In this document: in pieces, positions 31,274-39,667 of the stretch
Layout: each line of letters opens with the position of its first letter
Numbering within the stretch: the stretch's first letter is position 1
From: Onthophagus taurus
Taxonomy: Eukaryota; Arthropoda; Insecta; Coleoptera; Scarabaeidae
Assembly: GCF_036711975.1 (NCBI RefSeq)
Contig: NC_091976.1
Location: 10,044,001 to 10,108,000 of the forward strand
Direction of reading: 5' to 3'
Length of the DNA: 64,000 nucleotides
The notes under the pieces: generated by a model
What the model saw: only the letters and a program-made list of their open reading frames with translations
Database searches by the model: none
Told to the model about the DNA's origin: nothing
Position numbers and translations under genes: made by a program

Positions 31274-32047
31274 CTATACCCATATTAAATACCCTACTAC
31301 TAACACCGATTTCAAGTGTACTCTCACGGTCACTTCTTCGTCTCTGAAGTTTACCAACTGACCGTCCTGATCAAGTATGCGTACTATTAAGGTACTAATC
31401 ACGTTCGTTGTAACAGGTAAGTAAATCGGTTGTTGCGGAGCTTCTATTATTTTAAAACCAGCCGGTACGTTCAGGAAGAAATGGTACAACACGTGCATGG
31501 GTTGTCCATTCGTATACGATCCGGAGCTCAAATTACAATAAATTTGTAATGCATTCGTTTTATTTATATTCACGATATGATCCGATTCTGTTATCGTGTT
31601 TTTAGGTATAACTTTAGGGTTAAAACCAAGTAAGGAACCGATTGAATTATCGCTAGCAAAATTTATTCGCCGGTTTGTTTTTATCTCAGCACGTTGCGTA
31701 TTATTATTACCTCTTATGCGTATCTGTGTACCCGGTGTAGTCACGCTGAGAATATTCCTCGCTGTTAATGTTTTTTTAACGTATTCGTTAATATCGTATG
31801 TTCCTAGCGGTATTTCAATATTCTGTGTAAAATTTCCCATATGCTCTTCATATTGTAAAATATTGTTTGTTGAATCGATATTAGGTAACGTATTGAACGT
31901 TTCGAAATTTAAAAGAGCTAACTCGTATGTACCGAGTTCATTCAAATAAATCGGTGGGTTAAAGTTGCAAGACAACTCCGATCCCCTTCCGGTGAGCGTA
32001 AATGTATAACTTGTATGTATTGTATCTTGTTCCATTGTTGTTCTCAA
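31274..32047 (-). CDS. Penton-like minor capsid protein (single jelly-roll)
   Basis: 257 residues. Characteristic blocks are YLNELGTYELALLNFETFNT, IEIPLGTYDINEYVKKTL, SLLGFNPKV, LQIYCNLSSGSYTNGQP, VPAGFKIIEAP, IYLPVTTNVISTLIVRILDQ and DEEVTVRVHLK. This is the usual pattern of the Polinton minor capsid protein that would occupy the vertices. ATG at 32047 or, four codons later, 32035 could start it; the second fits the family start better. The start lies 9 bases after the protease stop, so they belong to one transcription unit. Confidence 0.78.
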   Translation of the reverse strand: MRTTMEQDTIHTSYTFTLTGRGSELSCNFNPPIYLNELGTYELALLNFETFNTLPNIDSTNNILQYEEHMGNFTQNIEIPLGTYDINEYVKKTLTARNILSVTTPGTQIRIRGNNNTQRAEIKTNRRINFASDNSIGSLLGFNPKVIPKNTITESDHIVNINKTNALQIYCNLSSGSYTNGQPMHVLYHFFLNVPAGFKIIEAPQQPIYLPVTTNVISTLIVRILDQDGQLVNFRDEEVTVRVHLKSVLVVGYLIWV

Positions 32048-32055
32048 GACTAATC

Positions 32056-32443
32056 TTACACGGATACTTCCTTGGTATTTAAACTATCTAAGAAATGCAA
32101 ACACAATTGTCCACAATCTTCTTTTTGATATCGTCGATAATTATACCTCACAATATTTCTCCCCCCATCCGATATAAAATACTTCTCCACTTCAATCGGT
32201 GGTCGTAAATCTCCATAACTGTCAAAGTAGTTAACATTTACACCATCCTTGTTGTAAGCTGTCCAGTGAGTACCGGGACCCGTACGATTATCAAGATTTA
32301 TTATCCCACTCTCTCGTTTTCGGATTTTCTTCGGTAAATTGTTTCTCATGTACACCCCACGAAAGTTTAATAGATCAAGCGCTCGTGCATATCGCCTTAA
32401 CTCTACATCCGTTAAAGAATGTTGGGGTATTTTTATTAGTTTT
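32056..32443 (-). CDS. Adenain-like cysteine protease, apparently entered by -1 frameshift
   Basis: Would process capsid precursors. The catalytic set is visible: GPGTHWTAY (His), NYFDSYGDLRPP (Asp) and EDCGQLCLHFL (Cys). The reading frame is open well upstream of the first ATG (32355), with typical sequence such as LTDVELRRYARALDLLNFRG, and reaches the end of the phospholipase ORF without an ATG. There the heptamer A AAA AAC (32445-32439) lies in the phospholipase frame directly before its TAA, and a -1 shift enters the protease frame. It would then be made as a fusion. Internal start at 32355 is the alternative, but it would lose the N-terminal block. Confidence 0.72.
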
Positions 32444-33338
32444 TTGCTACAGTTTTATAACCACAACCCTTTTTATATGGATTAATAAACATTCCTGTAC
32501 CAATTTTGTTCGCCCTCTTGGTGCGTTTTAGTCGCTTTGATTTTCGTGATACCGTTTTCATGACTAGTCCGCAACCTTGCTTATATGGTTTAATATACAA
32601 ACCGCTGCCGATCGCTTTTGGTTCCATAGCCCGATTGTGACGTTCGGCTTCTTGTAACTGCTCCCGTGCTATTTTTGCTTCGTTTACGGTTTTTGCAATA
32701 GCTGCTGCACCTCCGCCTAAAGAACCGAGAGCACCCAAAGCTGCAAGTATTAAGGGTAAAAAACCTCCCGTCTTGGGAATCTTGATTATTTTTCCGCGCG
32801 GTTTAAGTATTCTACCTTGATAAGGTTTCAACAGATTGTAACCCACTTGTTCATCTCCCTTTGTATTCGTACTGTTGGTCTGTGCAATCGCTCGCCGCAC
32901 TAAGTTCATTGCCTGCGTAAACGACAACTTACCGCCACGTTTCAACTTCTGACGAGTTGTCCCTCTACGTCTTAGGGCACGAATTTGCATTCCCATACCC
33001 ATTATTGTTTTTCCTTTCATTATCGTTGACACTAACGCCGACGATAGTCGCTCTCCTAAGCTTGCGTCTTTACTTCTCAACCGCTCTTTCGCTGTCTTAT
33101 ACAACTCTTTATCGGCTATGTGTCTCTCAGCTAAATTCGATGTCGCTGCGTAGGCAATATCATGCTTTTTACAGGCGTCGTCTAATTTATTCACTCCCTG
33201 ATCTCCACGAACTAATCTCTTTACCAATTTGGTTCCCGGACCGCAATAATTATAACCTGGCAAATGTAGTTCTATCGGAAGCTTATTGATTAATGTATTC
33301 ACAATACCTCGACCAGACCGTTTGCTTGATCGATGCAT
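32436..33338 (-). CDS. Phospholipase A2-domain capsid-associated protein
   Basis: 300 residues. The domain at about residues 20-75 has a calcium loop (YNYCGPGT) and catalytic His-Asp (DDACKKHDIAY), as in parvoviral VP1 and some Polintons, where it probably breaches membranes at entry. Next comes a Met/Gly/Arg stretch (MGMGMQIRALRRRG), an Ala/Gly-rich hydrophobic helix (ILAALGALGSLGGGAAAIAK) and two C-terminal repeats of a GSGLYIKPYKQGCGL type. The mixture recalls minor capsid or core proteins that bind DNA or membranes. The end of the frame carries the A AAA AAC slip site and an immediate stop. Confidence 0.82.
   Translation of the reverse strand: MHRSSKRSGRGIVNTLINKLPIELHLPGYNYCGPGTKLVKRLVRGDQGVNKLDDACKKHDIAYAATSNLAERHIADKELYKTAKERLRSKDASLGERLSSALVSTIMKGKTIMGMGMQIRALRRRGTTRQKLKRGGKLSFTQAMNLVRRAIAQTNSTNTKGDEQVGYNLLKPYQGRILKPRGKIIKIPKTGGFLPLILAALGALGSLGGGAAAIAKTVNEAKIAREQLQEAERHNRAMEPKAIGSGLYIKPYKQGCGLVMKTVSRKSKRLKRTKRANKIGTGMFINPYKKGCGYKTVAKN
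32439..32445 (-). promoter_or_regulatory. Candidate -1 ribosomal frameshift site (A AAA AAC)
   Basis: The minus strand reads GCA AAA AAC TAA in the phospholipase frame, a canonical X XXY YYZ heptamer followed at once by a stop. The -1 frame is the open protease frame. I have not verified a downstream pseudoknot. Confidence 0.55.
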
Positions 33339-33453
33339 ACTGTTTCACTGTCCTAACATTCATACCATTATATTTAATAGCTTTCGCACATTATTCGGTG
33401 AATATTGGATGGTTAATAATACGGTCACATTTGAAAAAAAATAGTTATTTATT

Positions 33454-33678
33454 TTAAGTCATTACATATTTAAATCTTTCATGAAAAATCTTATTTCTAA
33501 ATTCACTGCTTAAGTACAGGTGTAACATATCATTTACATAACTTATTCTATTCTTAAATCTAAGACGATCTAAATACATTTCCTCCCAATTACACTTTCG
33601 TGATTGTCTATACGCATAAGTCCATGCATACATTCTATGCATCTCATTTTTACTCTCATCAATTCGCACCTTACCCAT
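33454..33678 (-). CDS. Small basic Polinton protein, 74 aa
   Basis: Unrecognised. Rich in Arg, Tyr and Met (YAWTYAYRQSRKCNWEE, RFKNRISYV). It starts 4 bases after the stop of the 300-residue ORF at 33683-34585, which suggests linked expression. It could be a DNA-binding or structural peptide; the sequence does not decide. Confidence 0.5.
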   Translation of the reverse strand: MGKVRIDESKNEMHRMYAWTYAYRQSRKCNWEEMYLDRLRFKNRISYVNDMLHLYLSSEFRNKIFHERFKYVMT

Positions 33679-33682
33679 GTCT

Positions 33683-34585
33683 TTATTGATTGTGAAATAA
33701 TTTAAACAAATCTACATCCAACAAGATTTTATCGAAATTGTACAACATCACTTCCTTACTTATACATATTTGTTCAGAACACGATTCATTGAGCATCGTT
33801 AACATATTACGTTTCACATCTCCATCCATTGCAGCTAACGCGTTTATAACACTATCATAATATGCTTTGTAATTCACAGTTCTCAATAATTTCAGTCGAG
33901 TTGCTACTAAATCTGCTACGTTCCAAAGCTCATGCAACGATTCATATGCAATATATACATATTCTCCACCCCTCTCCAACTTTAAAATCTTGCAAACGTT
34001 TTCCATCCAATCGCACGATATACTGACACCACGCAACACTATCTGCGACGGAGACTGATTAGCAAAACTGTTTGTGATTGTTGACTTATACATAATAATG
34101 TTGTGCCAATCGTTTTCCGTTAATGTTAAACATTGACCTTTTCCCATTAACCTTACCACTGGTTCAAAATGTAAGTCGGCACTTAATCCTATTGCCACAC
34201 ATTTCGTGCGGCTCTTATTTAGTGCATACACTGTTTCCGAAAATAGAGGACCTCTACTTGCTCTTACTGTACTGTCCGACATGTTGGTTAAGAAGCTCTC
34301 CATGTTATCTATTCTCGAAACTACTTCATTATTACCGTTAACACTTTGCGTCATAATAAAAGGGCTTAAGTCTGCAAACGAATCTTTTCCATCAGCGACC
34401 GCTTGCATATTGTTACCACACTCTATAATTGTATTAAACTTTTCTTGTTTTAACACCTCTTCAGATGCCACGGGTGTCAACGAGGGTTTTATCAGCTTCG
34501 GACTTATGCTCGCTTTTTTGGACACCGCCTGTTGAACCTCGAGACTTCTCTTCGGTGCTTTTGTATATTGTTGTCTGGAACCCAC
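33683..34585 (-). CDS. Conserved Polinton protein, 300 aa, unknown
   Basis: Begins with a basic, Ser/Pro-rich tail (KAPKRSLEVQQAVSKKASI). An ordered domain follows, with SRGPLFSETVYALNKSRTKC, LTENDWHNIIMYKSTITNSF, ISCDWMENVCKILKLERGGE and LLDVDLFKLFHNQ. No catalytic motif is obvious. It is intact and heads the leftward capsid block. It may be a structural or terminal protein; I do not assign a function. Confidence 0.6.
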   Translation of the reverse strand: MGSRQQYTKAPKRSLEVQQAVSKKASISPKLIKPSLTPVASEEVLKQEKFNTIIECGNNMQAVADGKDSFADLSPFIMTQSVNGNNEVVSRIDNMESFLTNMSDSTVRASRGPLFSETVYALNKSRTKCVAIGLSADLHFEPVVRLMGKGQCLTLTENDWHNIIMYKSTITNSFANQSPSQIVLRGVSISCDWMENVCKILKLERGGEYVYIAYESLHELWNVADLVATRLKLLRTVNYKAYYDSVINALAAMDGDVKRNMLTMLNESCSEQICISKEVMLYNFDKILLDVDLFKLFHNQ

Positions 34586-35155
34586 TAAGTATATATAACA
34601 TTAATACTTCTGCTGTAAGACAAGTGTTTATGGACTTGTTCTGCGTTGTTATGTCACCACTACGTCGGATGATTTCAATGAAACTAATCTTTTATGAACC
34701 TCACTTGCTATTTATGCACATCATTTTAGGTGGGGACGTCACGGTCACAATTAAGGTTGACTTCAAGTTCTCCGTTGAGGTCAAAGTAAAGGTCATTGTT
34801 CAGGTCAAGGTTACTGATCAATGTCATGGTCACTCAACGTGATCTTGACCTGAGGTGAGCTCAAAGTAAATCCAACCCGGTCATGCTCCACTCCGCCGGG
34901 AGCACCCGAGAAGAGCCATCACTCGACTTGAGTACACCAAAAAGACATCATGAACTGACACCATAAATAATACGTTAAAAAGATATGCAATTGTTTATCA
35001 TTTATTAAAGACGAGTTCAATAAATTAAATGAAATTTAATTCGGTTGTTCTTCTTTTCCATTTTATATATTAGGATTAGGAATGTGATACATTTAAATTG
35101 AATAAAAAAAGTCAGTACAATAAAAATTAATTTATTTAAATTTTAAATTTTAACA
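34586..35155. other. Spacer with an internal copy of TIR sequence
   Basis: 34735-34868 repeats part of the right TIR (matches 35823-35963: the GTCACAATTAAGGTTGACTT segment through GATCTTGACCTGAGG). No gene was found in the rest. The copy suggests that an older end lay here and that 35.1-36.1 kb was added by recombination. Confidence 0.65.
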
Positions 35156-35638
35156 CTAATTTAAATCTATTTTTAAAAATTTCAAAATTAATTTAACATT
35201 TTCAATTGCACAACTGCTTTCCGATTTATAATGATATGCGCAAGAATTTTGACTCAACGAAAGCAAAGGGCAATATATATTATCTTGTAAATTAATAATC
35301 ACTGGCTTTACCGATGATAATAGGTCTCTCAATACCTTTTCTTTTTGAGATCCCTTTACAAACACCACCTCCACTCCGCATGTATGCTGTTCCAGAATGT
35401 CTTTCAGTTGATTATAGGACACATATCCATTCTCGTAATGCAAATGGTGTAAGTTATTCTCCTCCCAACCCACTTGTCGACATTCTCGCTTATTGAGTCT
35501 TTCATAACTTATATCAGGTTGAAATATGAAATGGGAAATCGACTCACCATCACCGATAGCCAATTCTTTAACTCGAAATCCCGAAGATAAAGTAAACCCT
35601 TGCATATCGATGACTTTAATTGGATTTCTCGATGCCAT
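35156..35638 (-). CDS. Exonuclease-like conserved protein, copy B
   Basis: 160 residues, paralogue of 29166-29687: VIDMQGFTLSSGFRVKELAI, SHFIFQPDISYERL, NNLHHLHYENGYVSYNQLKD, VEVVFVKGSQKEKVLRDLL and CAYHYKSESSCAIENVKLIL. The shared leading Asp, His pair, VKG strand and Cys/His tail define the family. It is the first gene inside the right TIR and would be driven by the TIR's AT-box at 35746-35754, mirroring the polymerase on the left. Intact. Confidence 0.65.
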   Translation of the reverse strand: MASRNPIKVIDMQGFTLSSGFRVKELAIGDGESISHFIFQPDISYERLNKRECRQVGWEENNLHHLHYENGYVSYNQLKDILEQHTCGVEVVFVKGSQKEKVLRDLLSSVKPVIINLQDNIYCPLLSLSQNSCAYHYKSESSCAIENVKLILKFLKIDLN

Positions 35639-35695
35639 TATATTTAAGCGATGTAAACTGCTTAAAATAGGAGCTACAACTTCCTCAATTTCTTT

Positions 35696-36072
35696 ATGTT
35701 CACAACACTCTTACTTCAACACTGTTGAACACGATTTTCTATCTGCTATTTAAAGCATACCTCCTCCGAAGTGGGGTTTTCAATGGATTCACGTCGTGTA
35801 ACCTTCATTTCAGGTCACGTACACGGTCAATGTCATGGTCACAATTAAGGTTGACTTCAAGGTCTCCGTTGAGATCAAAGTAAAGGTCATTGTTCAGGTG
35901 AAGGTTACTGATCAAGGTCATGGTCACTAAACGTGATCTTGACCTGAGGTGAGCTCAAAGTAAAGGTCATTGTTTAGGTCAAGGTTACTGGTCAACGACC
36001 CCCTTTGCAATAGCCGATTCTGGAACCTCCTCCCAGAACCCCAGGGCAAGGCCAAGGTCACGTTGAGTGACC
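35696..36072 (-). repeat. Polinton 1 right TIR
   Basis: Inverted match of 21315-21696 with the same AGGTCA half-site clusters. Its inner edge is at ATGTTCAC near 35696. It ends in the small palindrome GGTCACGTTGAGTGACC. Confidence 0.88.
35746..35754 (-). promoter_or_regulatory. TATA-like box for the right-end ORF
   Basis: Mirror copy of the left TIR box, about 110 bases before the start of the exonuclease-like ORF copy B. Confidence 0.4.
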
Positions 36073-36122
36073 ATGACCTTGACCTTGCCCTGGGGTTCTG
36101 GGAGGAGGTTCCAGAATCGGCT
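36012..36122. repeat. Palindrome at the Polinton 1 right end
   Basis: Arms start AGCCGATTCTGGAACCTCC and return as GGAGGTTCCAGAATCGGCT, with CCCAGAACCCCAGGGCAAGG inside and GGTCACGTTGAGTGACC near the centre. The outer half lies beyond the TIR end, so a second, inverted TIR tip of about 50 bp is fused to the element. Confidence 0.85.
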
Positions 36123-36407
36123 TTTATCTACTACTAATAAACACCGTATTTTGCATTTTTTGGGTGAAAACAAGACTTTCCGAATACTTTTGTGAGGCAC
36201 TGTATTTCTTATTATTATAACGTTTTTGTATATTGTTTTTTTTTATACTTGTACACTAATTGCAAGGGTTAATATTAATAAAGGCATTATTATTATATTA
36301 TTATTATTATTAATGATTTATTTAATAATAATTAATAATAATAAATAAGCACGCAGCGAATAATTAAATAAAAATTAATGATTTAAAAATGATTTTTTGT
36401 TAATACG

Positions 36408-36460
<53 letters not shown>

Positions 36461-36694
36461 AATAATATATTATATATGTTATATGATAAATAAAATAATA
36501 AAAGTTAGTCATTATTAGTCACGTAGAATTACATTATATTAAAATAATATTATATAGCAGGTATTGTTTAGAAGGTATAATATATAGAATGTGTTATGCA
36601 ATAATATAATTATCATTTAGGTTGCAAATATATATATTTGGATATTTGGTTTCCAAAAAACTCGTCGAAAATCGACCAAATTCCAACGTGAAAA
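36123..36694. other. AT-rich spacer with microsatellites
   Basis: Holds (TTA)n-like runs (36250-36350) and a (TA)n run (about 36413-36450). GAATACTTTTGTGAGGCACT just before 36195 looks like a solitary Tc1/mariner terminus. No gene seen. Confidence 0.6.
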
Positions 36695-37006
36695 TTACGT
36701 CGGGGGACGTGACTCTGTTTGCTGGGCTATGGTGTGGGTGGACCCTTCTCCCAATTTCTCGTCACGCGCCGCCTCATACTGCGGCTGCTCCCTCGCCCAT
36801 CCATATATAATGTCCAAAATTTGTGACAATTTCAGCTTACTATTCTGAAAGAATGAGCCGGCTCGTATTGACACGTTTTTTCTGCATTCCTTGCAGGTCC
36901 ACTGCTTTCCATCGCTGATGCACGCTCTCCTTGTCAGCGACATAGTAATGTGGCAATTATCACATTCTCTCGAATTTGCTAAAAGTCGCCGTGTTGCCAA
37001 AAACAC
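36695..37006 (-). pseudogene. Merlin (ISXO2-like) transposase fragment, N-terminal part
   Basis: The 103-residue frame carries the N-terminal zinc ribbon of ISXO2/Merlin transposases: CDNCHITM, then QWTCKECRKNVSIRAGSFF, followed by KLSQILDIIYGWA. The catalytic DDE part is absent; after WAREQPQYEA the frame departs from the family. It complements, but is far from, the catalytic fragment at 827-1110. Confidence 0.72.
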
Positions 37007-37117
37007 GATGATTAAGCCTAGGAACCACTTTATTTTATCTTAGGGTAGAAATGACAATTCACACAAACAATAATATGCATACTTGCTTAAAAAAATAGAT
37101 ACACTGGAAAACAATAT

Positions 37118-39134
37118 TTATTCATATTCTTCCTCATCTTCTTTTTCGCTTTCATCTTCATCTTCTTCGTAATCTTCTTCTTCGTCAATTGATTCTTCAG
37201 GAAGCAACATTTCAATTGTTTCTTTTTGCAGAGGTTTAGAAAGTCTTTTTCCCTTTGGTCTTATCGAAGAGAGCAGCGGATCTGACGTCAAAAGTAATCT
37301 ATTTAAAACGTCTTCGTTACATTTTTCTCTTGAACATTTCCGCGCAAATCTCTCCCTGTAATTGCGAAAATGTTTGTTTCTGCATTCCGCTGCCTCTTCT
37401 GACAATTGTCCTATGGGCAACAAAGCATTTTGAATAATGTCAGGTCCATGCAGCAAAATTTTATGAACGGTTGGGGACATCGGATACCATGGATATAAAG
37501 TAATATATGTTTCGGCAGTTTCCAAGGTGTAAATGCCAAACTTTTCAATGTTGATCTTTTTTCCACAGGATATGGTTTCTAAAATTACCTTGAAGCGAAA
37601 TATTAAGTTTTCATTAACTCCAGTAATTTTAGCAGCAAGTTTAGGATTGTCAAAAAATCTTCTGCTTGTGTTCCCATCATTGGTATTACCAAAACCGGGC
37701 TTAGGAATGTCCACCAGTAATCCCATTTCGGTTTTAAATAAATTCTTTATTTCATTTTTTCTATCGTCTACAATATCAGCTTCTTCTTTAGACCCTCTCG
37801 TTTGCCACTTTCCTATGGGAATTTTATATGACACATGTAAAATATGTTCAAACAGACGAATTCTCGCATGGAGAATAGATAATCCGAACTCCAAGGTTTC
37901 TTTCTTTACAGGGATTTTCTGCGTAATGTTATTAAAATCTTTTGTGGTAGCACCACAAATATAACACCTCATGGTAGATGAAGTATGTGTGACGGAGTTA
38001 CACACTTTACCATCGACCATTGAAAAAATTAAGATATGTTTAACTATGGCTCCCTGGATTGCAACATTAGTCGGGTTTAGATTCTTAATTTAGTTGTTAA
38101 CATAGTCTACTTCTTCATTTGTGACGTCCACAGTTTCGTGTAGAAATCGTATCCTTATCGGTCTACAAAAACGAGCTGAAGAGGGGGTCGGATTTACCCA
38201 AATAGTTTTTTTTTTTTGCTAACAGTTTTAACGGGACCATAGAACTTTGAAAGATGTTTGCGTCAGATGAAGTGGTATTCTCAAATTTTTGTTTATATTG
38301 TGATTGATGTGAGCCATCACATCCCCATTTATATATTAGTTCTAAGTTTTTTATTTCGTCATCGCTCAACATTAATAAAACTTCTTTTAAGTATTCGCAT
38401 AATCGCGAAGAAGTGTGATATAATAAGTTTTGTAATTTTATTTCAACACTAGTTTCGCTGACTGTTATGGCATCCTTACATGGATAGCACTCTTTCTTTG
38501 CTCGTTGCAAAACACTGTAGCATGGGTATAATTTCTTGTCGCTAGTCCTAATAATTTCATATTGTCTTCTGGACAAATCAGCTTCAACAAACATCGCCAA
38601 AGCGTCTTGCGGTGACATTTGTCTAGCGGCCGCGGCACTACTGGCAGCGGAAAATGCCGTTTCATATTTTTGTCCTCGCCTTGGGGAAACTACTACGTCT
38701 TTTACTACTCGAGAAGCAGATACGTTTCCAGATTCACGTAATTTCATTTGCGCTGCATATGTTATTTCATCTACCGATAAACTTCGCAATTCTGTTGTTT
38801 TTCGTCTCTTGGTTCGTTCGCTTGATTCCTCAAAGGTTTTAGTTGGTCGACCAACACCAGAAGTTCGGTTTTCACAGGGAATGCTGATTGTACCATCTAA
38901 CCAAGCGGCATTTTTCTTTAAAAATACTTCATGTTTTTTATGAGCGCCTTGCCATTTAGTCCTAAATTTGGATTTTAAAATTCTTATTTGTTGAGAAACA
39001 TTTGCCTTCTCCTCCTCATTAAAATTCTTATCGGTAACTAAATAGTTTTCCATGAAAACAAATTTTTCTGACAAAGTTTTTTCTGGACAATTTCGCATGA
39101 TCTCGTAAAGATGTCTACGGGTTACTACTTTCAT
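37118..39134 (-). pseudogene. RAG1/Transib-like transposase, broken
   Basis: The 323-residue part (38163-39134) ends in IYKWGCDGSHQSQYKQKF, a likely first catalytic Asp in a CDG context. After a frameshift near 38165 and a TAA at 38090-38092 the second part (37118-38020 and its extension) follows. It has CRPIRIRFLHET, MRCYICGAT, GFGNTNDGNTSRRFFDN, LYPWYPMSPTVHKILLHG, GQLSEEAAECRNKHFRNYRE and KCSREKCNEDVLNRLL. The last block resembles the RAG1 C-terminus around its catalytic Glu. An acidic tail of about 30 residues closes it. Two breaks make it a recent pseudogene, and its N-terminal start at 39134 may not be the true one. No CACWGTG termini were found. Confidence 0.6.
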
Positions 39135-39205
39135 CTCAAATGAACCTAAAATCGAATATAATTAATCTATTAAAAAGAGTTCATAGAGTTTATATTATAA
39201 ATTAA

Positions 39206-39263
39206 TATAGGAAATAAGTAGAAACTTTTTATGAGAAATACTAAAATATTTAATTTAATTCAA
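39206..39263. repeat. Inverted repeat, left arm (MITE-like)
   Basis: Starts TATAGGAAATAAGTAGAAAC and matches the reverse complement of 43843-43900 at about 56 of 60 positions. The LINE lies between them; without it the arms would be about 570 bases apart, the size of a MITE. 39264-39563 otherwise shows nothing. Confidence 0.65.
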
Positions 39264-39667
39264 ATAGTAAACAAGTTTCGAAACTATTATTTCATCTTCA
39301 GTACCTAATATAGGAAAAAAGAAAAAATTAACAAAAACGTTAAACGGAAGGACAATAAAACGGTAGAAAATGAAGGTAGTGTAATTGAAAAGGAAAACTT
39401 ACTTAAATTAATTTACAAATTGATGGAAATATTTAAGGTTTTTTGGGATTAGGTATAAGCTTTTCTTCTTAAATACAAAATAATTTAAAATTTGCAAAAA
39501 ACATCAAAAAATTAAATAAAAAATCCTTTAAAATATTTTTGGAAAATAACCTATGTTAAGGGCTTTTTTTTTTTTTTTTATTCTTCTGACTTTTCTACTA
39601 ATTTTCAGACTTCTGTCTATGAATTAGTTGCTTTTTTTCCGAATGTTATATGGTTATCTTTTTTACC

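Larger units (their letters stand above)
21315..36072 (+). mobile_element. Polinton/Maverick (adintovirus-type) element 1
   Basis: A 14.8-kb element bounded by inverted repeats of about 380 bp (21315-21696 and 35696-36072). It codes for protein-primed DNA polymerase B, retroviral-type integrase, FtsK/HerA-type ATPase, double-jelly-roll major capsid, penton-like capsid, adenain-like protease and a phospholipase A2 protein. That full set defines virus-like Polintons. Known defects are a one-base shift in the polymerase, a stop in the integrase and a missing N-terminus in the ATPase; the capsid genes look intact. These elements integrate as DNA and probably form virions at times, which is established for the group but not shown here. 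Confidence 0.9.

Noticed and set aside
21315..36072. An ordinary exogenous virus contaminant
   Set aside because: It has TIRs, integrase, frameshifts and is joined to repeats of the host on both sides; the capsid genes belong to an integrated Polinton.
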